Below are positions 25,797-33,343 of a stretch of 40,045 nucleotides of DNA, piece after piece. A program made the position numbers and the translations under genes. The stretch is from Pseudomonadota bacterium. GTDB lineage: Bacteria; Pseudomonadota; Alphaproteobacteria; Micropepsales; Micropepsaceae. The first letter of the stretch is position 1. Every line of letters begins with the position of its first letter. Where the stretch lies: NCBI GenBank assembly GCA_016201105.1, contig JACQDN010000038.1:1-40045 (forward strand), given 5' to 3'. Under the pieces are notes generated by a model. It searched no databases. It saw only the letters and a program-made list of their open reading frames with translations, and was not told the DNA's origin.

Positions 25797-25891
25797 CGAG
25801 CCGCAGATTACAAAACGACCGCTTGAACGCGGCGTTCGGGCGGTCTAATTCCTGCCCGGATTTCGACATTTCACCCCGGGGGAAATAGTCC

Positions 25892-26707
25892 ATGCGCACC
25901 ACCATTATCGGCGCGGTTCTGGCCGTAGCTTTTATCGCCGTGCTTTTTGTGATGGCGCGCCTGAACCCGCACGCTCCCACAACCGAGTCGCTGGACAGCC
26001 TCGCGGCCCATATCCAGTCGGGTTATGTCGGCAACCAGAAGTTGGGGGACTGGGATGTCAACTGCACGGCCACGGCGATGATCATGGGCGGAGCGCAGTC
26101 GCAGCAGCAGCCCGCCAACAAGCCGCAAAAACGCGCGAATTCTCAAACGAATCAGAGTCCTGTCCCGCTGACGCTGAACCCGGCGGGCACGACGGAGCAG
26201 ATGCCTTCCACAAATCCGGAAGCCGCCACCACAACAACCGACGCGCCGGCCACTCCGGCCACTCCGCCGGCCGCGACGGACACGCAGGAAACTCCGAAAA
26301 CGCCGGCCAAGCCGATCTCGTTCGGCCGCTGCCACGTCACCAAGATCTTCCGCAGCAAGCAGAATCCCCAGCAAGCCGTGATGATGGTGTCGTTCCGCCA
26401 GATCGGACCGGAGCACAATCTTGTGATGATCATCCGCATGCCGCCGCTCGCCAAGAAGGGCGAGGCCGTGATTCTGGCTCTGGGCAAACAGGGGTTGAAA
26501 ATTCCGGTTTTGGGCTGTGCCGAGAAGCAGGGCTGCACCGCAATGGGCGGAATTGCAGCCGGTCCGCAGGCCCAATTGTTCTCGGCCTCGCAGGCTGTAC
26601 TGGTTTTCCCGCAGGGCCAAAACGGCCAGCGGCCTCAGGTTCGCCTGCCCTTGACCGGTTTGCCCGAGGCGGTGACCGCGATGCGCAGAGCCGATCCAAA
26701 GGGATAA
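25892..26707 (+). CDS. Invasion-associated locus B (IalB)-like protein
   Basis: A 271-residue protein with an N-terminal membrane anchor or signal (5-24) and an IalB-type domain (PF06776) split by a long low-complexity insert. GDWDVNC (about 52-58) is the family hallmark; the rest of the domain resumes at FGRCHVTKIF (about 144) and runs through PVLGCAEKQGC to the end. The insert (about 70-140) is rich in Pro, Thr, Gln and Ala and is probably disordered. Cysteines in each part could pair. The family is periplasmic and linked to invasion in Bartonella, but in free-living alphaproteobacteria its role is unclear. GGGGGAAAT precedes the ATG. Confidence 0.82.
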   Translation: MRTTIIGAVLAVAFIAVLFVMARLNPHAPTTESLDSLAAHIQSGYVGNQKLGDWDVNCTATAMIMGGAQSQQQPANKPQKRANSQTNQSPVPLTLNPAGTTEQMPSTNPEAATTTTDAPATPATPPAATDTQETPKTPAKPISFGRCHVTKIFRSKQNPQQAVMMVSFRQIGPEHNLVMIIRMPPLAKKGEAVILALGKQGLKIPVLGCAEKQGCTAMGGIAAGPQAQLFSASQAVLVFPQGQNGQRPQVRLPLTGLPEAVTAMRRADPKG

Positions 26708-26914
26708 AGTTTACGCTGCGTCTTCTAACCGGCTGATAGTTAAGAAGAAACGCCCCGGTCAGGCGAGTGCCTGCAAACGCGGACGATTTAAGTCAGTTTT
26801 TTATGTCTTTGACCGGCGTCAATTAACCACCAAAAACGGTTCCCGATTTGGTGACTGTAATGCCACGCTTCCCTTTGGAATTGCGAATTTTTTTGGTTGC
26901 CGCGCCTGTTCTGG

Positions 26915-26943
26915 TTGCACCCATTTTAACATTGGTGAATGAT
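26915..26943 (+). promoter_or_regulatory. Probable promoter of the first giant adhesin gene
   Basis: TTGCAC (26915-26920), 17 nt, AATGAT (26938-26943). The same layout, with clear sequence likeness across the spacer (TTTAACA..TTGG), stands before the second giant gene, which supports a shared promoter. The rest of the 298-bp gap (26708-26914) shows no gene or further motif I trust. Confidence 0.5.
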
Positions 26944-26958
26944 GCGCCGAGTAGGGAA

Positions 26959-26978
26959 GAACCGCCGCCCGGCGGTTC
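26959..26978 (+). promoter_or_regulatory. 5' leader hairpin, first giant gene
   Basis: GAACCGCC/GGCGGTTC with a 4-nt loop, directly after TAGGGAAG and 27 nt before the ATG. A hairpin of other sequence occupies the same place in the second gene. It may affect mRNA stability or translation; that is inference. Confidence 0.45.
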
Positions 26979-27005
26979 GTAGGCCGTTTCGCGCGGGGGA
27001 TTCGC

Positions 27006-30000
27006 ATGTATCAAGCGACCGTTGATCGTCGTCAGCTGAAGTCCAAATTGCTGGCGGGCGCTGCAGGACTTGCTGCGGTGGCAGCGACCAGTGCGGCATA
27101 TGCCGATGAGTCGACGCCTGCTCCAGCGGCGGATCCGCAGAAATGGTCATGGGCGGTTGACGCGGGCGGCGGTGTCGGATCCGGTTTCACGGCCGGCAAG
27201 ATCGATCTGCTTGCGCCTGTTTGGCAGGACATGGACTCGCTGTTGTTCGTGCGTTTGGGCGCGGGCACCAGCAACGAGGTCAATAGCTCGTACAATCTCG
27301 GCCTCGGCTATCGCGCCAAGATCGATCCGGAATGGATCTTGGGTCTGTACGCGGGCTGGGACGGCTCGACGACGGAATTCAATCACCACAGTTTCAATCA
27401 GGTCGCGCTCGGCGCCGAACTGATGAGCACCGATTGGGATGTGCGCCTGAACGGCTACATCAGCGCGGACAATTCGCTCAAGACTATCTCCAACAAGTTC
27501 TCGCTCTTCATCCACGACACGCGCATCGCGATTCTGCAGGGCCAGGAAGCGGCCTATAGCGGCATCGACGGCGAAGTCGGCTATCGCGTGTTCCACACCG
27601 ACGACACCGACGTGCGCGCGTTCGTCGGCGGCTTCTGGTTCGAACACAGCCAGGACGCGGTCAACGTTTCGATGGGCCGCACCTTCGACTTCTCGTTCCA
27701 CGATCTTGCAGGTCCCAAGGGCCGCGTGGAAGTCAACGTGTTCGACCTGGACGAGCTCGGCGCGCAATCGCGCCTGTCGTTCGAAGGCGAAATCGCCAAT
27801 GACAGCGAGCGCGGCACCACCGGCTTTGTCGGCGCCACGGTTCGCATTCCGCTCGATGTCGTCTCAGGCGGCGGCGCACAAGCGCTCGACGATCTGGATC
27901 GCCGCATGGTCGATCCGGTCAGGCGCAGCGACAACGTTTTGACACAGTGGGAATTCACCAAGCCCGAACCCGTGGTCATCTACGGGCCGCACATGACGTC
28001 GCGGAAAACCAACACGGTGCTGTATGTCGACAACAGCGCGGGCCTCGGCTCCTATCCCGATCCCACCACGCTGCACGATGCGACGACCCGCACGACGGTC
28101 GGCACCGAGCATTACATCAACTCGTTCATCGTCATCACGTCCAAGGAAGGCGACATCCTCGTCGACACCGCGGCCAAGGAAGGCGTGATGCAGTCCGGCC
28201 AATCGCTGGTCGGCGGCAACGAGCACTTCAACGTCCGCGGCGTTTATTCGGGCCAAGTGTTCGGCCACACCTTCGCGCCGGGCACGTCCGATCCGTCGAT
28301 CAATGTGTTGAACTATGAAACGCCGGTCAATCTGATCGGCACCGATCACGACAACGTCTACGGCTTCACGATCGAAGGCACCTTCGAAGACGCGATCTAC
28401 GGCCACAACGTCGATCATCTGAACATCTCGAAGATGCGCATCGACGGCAAGGAGGACGGCCAGGCCGCTTATGGCGACTATGGCGTCTATATCCGCACCG
28501 ACATCTCCAGGAACATGAATCTGTACATGTGGGGCGACAACATCTCCCACGTGCAGTACGACGGCGTCGAGCTCGTCAGCGACATCGAGGATTACGGCAG
28601 CAGCACCCAGCACATCACGATGATCAACGTCAATGTCACCGACGCGGGTGAAGACGGCATCGACTTCGATGCTTACACCTATTACTCCACCCTCAGGCAG
28701 ACCATCTCGATCACCGGTTCGCACGTCTTCGACGTCGGCAACAACGGCATCGACGATTCGATCGACACTTATGGCGGCTACATCCGCCAGACGATCGGCA
28801 TCCATAATTCGACCGTTTACTACGCCGGCAACTACGGCATGTACTTCAAGGCCTATGCCGGGGCCGGTGGCACCGCCATCCAGAACATCACGATCGATCC
28901 GACCTTCGTGCGATACAACAACTATGGTATCGGCATCTTTGCCTACGGCAATGACGGCGACGTCTTCCAGTTCGCGACGCTGAGCGACGTCGATGCCGGC
29001 GACAACTACTACGACAACATCCGCATCGGCGCGCGCGCCTCCGACGGCTTCGTCGAGCAGAGCGTTGCGATGTACAACGTCAAGGCCGATTATAGCTACT
29101 ACGGCCGCGGTGTGGTGGTGAATGCCTTTGCCAATTTCGGCGGCGAAGTGCTCCAATTCGTTTACGCCAACGGCCTGGACGCGGACGGCAACTACTACGA
29201 CAACATCCGCATCGCCGGTTCCACCGCCACCTACGGCTTCGTCTATCAGGGCGTGGATCTGCGCAACGTCGATGCCTCGTACAGCGACTACGGCAACGGC
29301 GTATATATGAAGGGCTACGCCCCCAGCAGCGGCACGACCATTCAACGCCTGACGCTGATTTCGATCGACGCCAACTACAATTATGACGACGGCTTGCGTG
29401 TCCATGGCTATGCCAAGTCCTACTTCGCCCCGGCGGTTGTGGCGCAATATGTCTTCGTCGACGAGGGCGACTTCAATGACAACTATGGCGACGGCGTCAG
29501 AATCACGACGGAAGGCAGAGGGCCGTTTGCGGCGACTCTTTCCGACGACACCATCGAATTTTCCGATATGTCGTCGAACTCCTATGACGGCGCGGATTTC
29601 GTCGCCGAAGGCGTGAGCTTCGGTTCGGCGCAGCAGAACGTCCGCCTGTACGGGGACGATTTCTACTTCAACGACGGCAACGGCGCCGTCATCGCCGCCA
29701 TTGGCGTGGACGTAGGATTTGCGGCCCAATACGCCAAGGTCGTGGGCTCCACCTTCGACGAGAACGACTCTAATGGCCTGGTTCTTGATGCCATCGGTGT
29801 CTTTGGCGGCATCGCCCAGCAGAACGCCCTGATGTACTTCGACGATTTCAACTTCAACGGCTCGAATGGCGTTGAGGAGTTCGCGCTCTCCAAATACTTA
29901 TCCGGCCCCTACTATCCGTCGGTGACCCAAAATGTCATCGCGTACTTCTTCGACGCGGTCGAAAACGGCACGAACGGCTGGTACATCGACGACATCTCGG

Positions 30001-32822
30001 TGATCGGCGGCAACATCCATCAGCTGACGTATCTCTACGGCGCCGCTCTGGATTTCAACGGCGCTTCCGGCCTTCGCGCGAGAGAAGTGGCCGCTATCTA
30101 TTCGAACATCTACTCGAACCTTTACTTCATCAACAGCGATGCGATCGACAACTCCGCCTACGGCATCCAGATGAAGACCTATGCCATCGGCAAGACCTTT
30201 CTGATCGACCACACCACTGTCGCGGGCAGCACTCTCGACGGCAACGGCGATTCCGGCTTCTACAATCTGGCTTCGGCGACAGGTAAGTTCAGCCTGAACG
30301 TCCAGTATGTGGGCTTGTTCAATTCGGAGTTCGACTTCAACGGCTACGATGGCGCGACGTTTGTCGCCTATCAGAACTATGGCCCAGGCAGCTTCGGCGC
30401 CGCGATCCAGGACGTGACGATTGCCGGCAGCGATTTCTCCTATAACGGTCGCGACGGCCTGCATCTCTACGCGGAAGCAACCAACACCCAGGGCCGCGCC
30501 GAGCAGCACTTCAACATCTTCTACTCGCGCTTCAACTACAACTACAATGACGGCATCTATATCGGCGCCTACGCGCATGACGGCACCTACATTGCTACCC
30601 ATGCCTGCCAGTATGTGCAGGGGTTGAGCGGCGGCTGCGCCTTCGTGCGCCAGACGGTGAATATCGTCGGTTCCGACGTCTCCTACAATAACGACGACGG
30701 CATTCAAGTCGTGGAATACGCGAACGATTACGGCGCGATCTATACCTATAGCGGCCGTCCCGGCGGCGTACCGACGCTTTTCCTCTACAACACCGACGTC
30801 ACCCACAACGGCGACGTCGGTCTGGAGATGTACAACTATATCGGAGACGGAAGCTACCTCTATCAGTACGTGGTGGCGGTTTCCTCGCACTTCGACAAGA
30901 ACGGCGATTACGGAATCTACGCCTACAGCTACATGGTCGTGGGCTCCGCAAACCTTCCCGCGCAGCTGATCCAGCAGATCACCCTCGCCGGCAGTTACAA
31001 CTATGGCGCGTCGACGGTGAACCACAATGGCTCCGGCGGCATCTATATCGGCGTCACGGCCTACGACACCTACGCCATTCCCGGCGTGGTGTTCACGGGC
31101 CTTTCGCTCTACGACACTGACGTCAGCTACAACGACGGCGACGGCGTCGAAATGATCATGAACGCCACGGGCGTTTATTTGCCGATTCAGATCTTCCAGT
31201 CCGCGTATAGCCGCGTCTCGTACAACGACGGCGACGGCGTCGAAATGATCCAGAACGGTACCAGGAACTTCCAGGATATCCAGGTGTTCGCGGCCCGCGA
31301 CACCTACTTCAACGGCAACGGCGAAGACGGCGCGCGCCTGTACCAGGGCACGTTTAAAACCTTCACGACGGCCTATCAGCTGTTCTACTCGTATGCGAAT
31401 ACGTTCAACGACAACTACTTCGCCGGCGCATATATCGAGTCGAAGAGCTATAGAGACGGCGTCTACACCGGCTTTGGCGCCGTGCAGAAGGTCGTCACGC
31501 TCTACAGCGAGTTCGACGACAACTTCAACGGATCTGGCTTGTCCGCTCACGTCTCCAGTATCGAGGACTTCACCTCCCTGCAGACCGTCTTCTCAAGATC
31601 CAACGACTTCTCCGGCAACTATGACAACGGCTTGTCTGTCACGATGACCGACAAGTATACGTTCTCGGCGGCGCAAAAGCTCGTCAGTCTCTACGACTTT
31701 GCGTTCTACAACGGAGAGTCGGGCGTCAATCAGAGTGCGGGTTTCAGCGGCGAGTTCGTTGCCTCGCAGCTGTCCGAGGTGGTCGGCGGCTTCATGTCCG
31801 GCAACGGCGATGACGGCATCCGCATCAGCAGTTCGTTCTACGATGTCGATTACGGCTACGCCACGCAGTTCGTGGAGAACAATCTGGTCAAGTACTCGGG
31901 CAACGACGGCATCAGCATCTCGACGGGATCGTATGGTGATTCCAGCGTGTACAACTTCACTTATGTCGCCAACAACGCGGTCGAGCACTCCTACAACACC
32001 GGCATCTATGTCCACATGGCGGCAGAGGACCCCGGCAGCTATCTCGGCAACGATTCCTATTACGGCAGCGTCGGCGTCGTGATCAAGAACAACTACGTCA
32101 GCTATTCCGGCTACAACGGCATCGAAGTGCGGCTGACCAGCTACGGTCTCAGCGAAATCTCGGGCACCCCGGGCACGTTCAATACCGGCATCAACGGCAA
32201 CTTCGTCACCGATTCCGGCAATGACGGAATTCTCGTCGCCGCCAATAACTTCGATGCCTTCCTCTTCATGGGCACCGTGATCGGGTTGGGCGGCACCAAC
32301 TTCGTCTATGATTCCGGCGGCTATGGCATCCAGGTCGCGACAAGCAACGTGTTCGGCCTGCTCTATTCCGGCGCGGTCATCTCCGACAACCATGTCGCCT
32401 ATAGCGGCGCCGGCGGCATCTCGGTGAACAACTACGAGTTCGACGGGTTCACCGACTCCGACGTGATCATCATCGAGAACTACGTAACCGGTTTGTCCAC
32501 GTTCGCGGGCATCAACATTGTCGATACCGGTCATTTCGGCACGCTCGACAGCGATGCCTACATCATCGACAACAGCGTAACGTTCGGCACCGTGGGCATC
32601 GGCGTCTATGCCTATGGCGACACCGGCGTCTACCAGTACGACCTGATCTCCGGCAATATCATCGCCGGAAATTTCACCGGTATCGTGGGCATCGACGGGA
32701 CGTCTGCTGCTGATAATTCCTATCAGACGATCAACACGCTGGGGAACAACTTCTATTTCTTCAACTTCACCAACACCTACTTCGACGACGATACGTTCAG
32801 CGGCCATCAGACGGTGTTCTAG
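27006..32822 (+). CDS. Giant inverse-autotransporter-like surface protein with beta-helix passenger
   Basis: A 1938-residue protein. A signal peptide (1-33, cut after AYA) is followed by a beta-barrel domain (about 46-285) whose alternating strands (KIDLLAPVWQDMDSLLFVRL, NLGLGYR, ILGLYAGWDG, VALGAELMSTDWDVRLNGY, FVGATVRIPLD) match the inverse autotransporter barrel of intimin/invasin proteins. A linker with LYVDNSAGLGSYPDPTTLHDA (about 339-359) leads to a passenger from about 430 to the end: coils of about 30-32 residues ending in N-x-x-(D/N)G, typical of right-handed beta-helices. Thus the barrel is N-terminal and the helix should be exported, as in type Ve secretion. The usual Ig-like and lectin domains are absent. 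Only two cysteines occur (1201, 1211). The last residue is Phe. GGGGGATTCGC precedes the ATG. No enzymatic motif was found; adhesion is the likeliest role. Confidence 0.85.
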   Translation: MYQATVDRRQLKSKLLAGAAGLAAVAATSAAYADESTPAPAADPQKWSWAVDAGGGVGSGFTAGKIDLLAPVWQDMDSLLFVRLGAGTSNEVNSSYNLGLGYRAKIDPEWILGLYAGWDGSTTEFNHHSFNQVALGAELMSTDWDVRLNGYISADNSLKTISNKFSLFIHDTRIAILQGQEAAYSGIDGEVGYRVFHTDDTDVRAFVGGFWFEHSQDAVNVSMGRTFDFSFHDLAGPKGRVEVNVFDLDELGAQSRLSFEGEIANDSERGTTGFVGATVRIPLDVVSGGGAQALDDLDRRMVDPVRRSDNVLTQWEFTKPEPVVIYGPHMTSRKTNTVLYVDNSAGLGSYPDPTTLHDATTRTTVGTEHYINSFIVITSKEGDILVDTAAKEGVMQSGQSLVGGNEHFNVRGVYSGQVFGHTFAPGTSDPSINVLNYETPVNLIGTDHDNVYGFTIEGTFEDAIYGHNVDHLNISKMRIDGKEDGQAAYGDYGVYIRTDISRNMNLYMWGDNISHVQYDGVELVSDIEDYGSSTQHITMINVNVTDAGEDGIDFDAYTYYSTLRQTISITGSHVFDVGNNGIDDSIDTYGGYIRQTIGIHNSTVYYAGNYGMYFKAYAGAGGTAIQNITIDPTFVRYNNYGIGIFAYGNDGDVFQFATLSDVDAGDNYYDNIRIGARASDGFVEQSVAMYNVKADYSYYGRGVVVNAFANFGGEVLQFVYANGLDADGNYYDNIRIAGSTATYGFVYQGVDLRNVDASYSDYGNGVYMKGYAPSSGTTIQRLTLISIDANYNYDDGLRVHGYAKSYFAPAVVAQYVFVDEGDFNDNYGDGVRITTEGRGPFAATLSDDTIEFSDMSSNSYDGADFVAEGVSFGSAQQNVRLYGDDFYFNDGNGAVIAAIGVDVGFAAQYAKVVGSTFDENDSNGLVLDAIGVFGGIAQQNALMYFDDFNFNGSNGVEEFALSKYLSGPYYPSVTQNVIAYFFDAVENGTNGWYIDDISVIGGNIHQLTYLYGAALDFNGASGLRAREVAAIYSNIYSNLYFINSDAIDNSAYGIQMKTYAIGKTFLIDHTTVAGSTLDGNGDSGFYNLASATGKFSLNVQYVGLFNSEFDFNGYDGATFVAYQNYGPGSFGAAIQDVTIAGSDFSYNGRDGLHLYAEATNTQGRAEQHFNIFYSRFNYNYNDGIYIGAYAHDGTYIATHACQYVQGLSGGCAFVRQTVNIVGSDVSYNNDDGIQVVEYANDYGAIYTYSGRPGGVPTLFLYNTDVTHNGDVGLEMYNYIGDGSYLYQYVVAVSSHFDKNGDYGIYAYSYMVVGSANLPAQLIQQITLAGSYNYGASTVNHNGSGGIYIGVTAYDTYAIPGVVFTGLSLYDTDVSYNDGDGVEMIMNATGVYLPIQIFQSAYSRVSYNDGDGVEMIQNGTRNFQDIQVFAARDTYFNGNGEDGARLYQGTFKTFTTAYQLFYSYANTFNDNYFAGAYIESKSYRDGVYTGFGAVQKVVTLYSEFDDNFNGSGLSAHVSSIEDFTSLQTVFSRSNDFSGNYDNGLSVTMTDKYTFSAAQKLVSLYDFAFYNGESGVNQSAGFSGEFVASQLSEVVGGFMSGNGDDGIRISSSFYDVDYGYATQFVENNLVKYSGNDGISISTGSYGDSSVYNFTYVANNAVEHSYNTGIYVHMAAEDPGSYLGNDSYYGSVGVVIKNNYVSYSGYNGIEVRLTSYGLSEISGTPGTFNTGINGNFVTDSGNDGILVAANNFDAFLFMGTVIGLGGTNFVYDSGGYGIQVATSNVFGLLYSGAVISDNHVAYSGAGGISVNNYEFDGFTDSDVIIIENYVTGLSTFAGINIVDTGHFGTLDSDAYIIDNSVTFGTVGIGVYAYGDTGVYQYDLISGNIIAGNFTGIVGIDGTSAADNSYQTINTLGNNFYFFNFTNTYFDDDTFSGHQTVF

Positions 32823-32850
32823 ACTGTCCGTATACTGAACGAATACTTTG

Positions 32851-32878
32851 GCGGCGGGCCCTCGGGTCCGCCGCTTTT
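32851..32878 (+). terminator. Rho-independent terminator after the first giant gene
   Basis: A 10-bp stem GCGGCGGGCC/GGTCCGCCGC (one G-T pair) with loop CTCG, followed by TTTT, 28 nt after the stop codon. It separates the two giant genes into distinct transcription units. Confidence 0.85.
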
Positions 32879-32894
32879 GTATTGGGGAGCGGGC

Positions 32895-33084
32895 CCCTCC
32901 CTCGGGAGGGTCGAAATTTGCGAAGCAAATTTCGAGGAGGATGCCGGCCACTTCCACCCTCCCTCGGGAGGGTCGAAGCGCGAAGCGCTTCGGGGAGGAT
33001 GTGGCAGGGAAGAGCTCAACTTTCCCGATCCTCCCCGAAAAATTCCCCGCTTCGCAGCGAATTTTTCGACCCTCCCAAGGGAGA
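32895..33084. repeat. Structured intergenic palindromic repeat, copy 4 (one and a half units)
   Basis: A half unit (32895-32943) with stem AAATTTGC-GAA-GCAAATTT is followed by a full unit (from about 32956) with stems AAGCGC-GAA-GCGCTT on the left and, on the minus strand, AAAAATTC..GC-GAA-GC..GAATTTTT on the right. Flanking arms CCCTCCCTCGGGAGGGT and CGGGGAGGAT match the other copies. It sits between the terminator of the first giant gene and the promoter region of the second. Confidence 0.85.
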
Positions 33085-33154
33085 GCCGGACAGTATCAGT
33101 GCCCGGGCGGGCGGCCGGTTTTGGGGCCCCCGACCGCCGATCGGTTTGACATGG

Positions 33155-33169
33155 TTAACAGCAGCTTAA
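33155..33169 (+). promoter_or_regulatory. CtrA-type motif TTAA-N7-TTAA
   Basis: TTAACAGCAGCTTAA matches the full alphaproteobacterial CtrA box (TTAA-N7-TTAA, followed by C). A TTGACA lies just upstream at 33146-33151. It stands about 80 bp before the probable -35 of the second giant gene. A single match of eight fixed bases may be chance; no such full box was seen before the first gene. Confidence 0.4.
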
Positions 33170-33248
33170 CAAGGTTCCAGAATCCGTGTCCGGAATGCAA
33201 CGCTCCCCCCGGGAATCATGAATTTTTCCAGCTTTTCTCTGGGTTAGG

Positions 33249-33277
33249 TTGCGCCTGTTTAACAGTTGGGGAACTAT
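33249..33277 (+). promoter_or_regulatory. Probable promoter of the second giant adhesin gene
   Basis: TTGCGC (33249-33254), 17 nt, AACTAT (33272-33277). The region aligns with the promoter of the first giant gene from GGTTGC through TAGGGAAG. The mRNA leader would be about 60 nt. Confidence 0.5.
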
Positions 33278-33292
33278 GCAATCTGATAGGGA

Positions 33293-33314
33293 AGGGGCGT
33301 CATCCGTCGCCCCT
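33293..33314 (+). promoter_or_regulatory. 5' leader hairpin, second giant gene
   Basis: AGGGGCG/CGCCCCT with an 8-nt loop, overlapping the end of TAGGGAAG and 29 nt before the ATG. It takes the place of the GAACCGCC hairpin of the first gene but has other sequence. Confidence 0.45.
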
Positions 33315-33343
33315 CGTCAGTGCTATTTGTCCGGGGGATTCGC

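Noticed and set aside
26823..26830. TTAACCAC before the first giant gene as a CtrA half-site
   Set aside because: It misses the TTAACCAT half-site by one base and has no second TTAA at the right distance.
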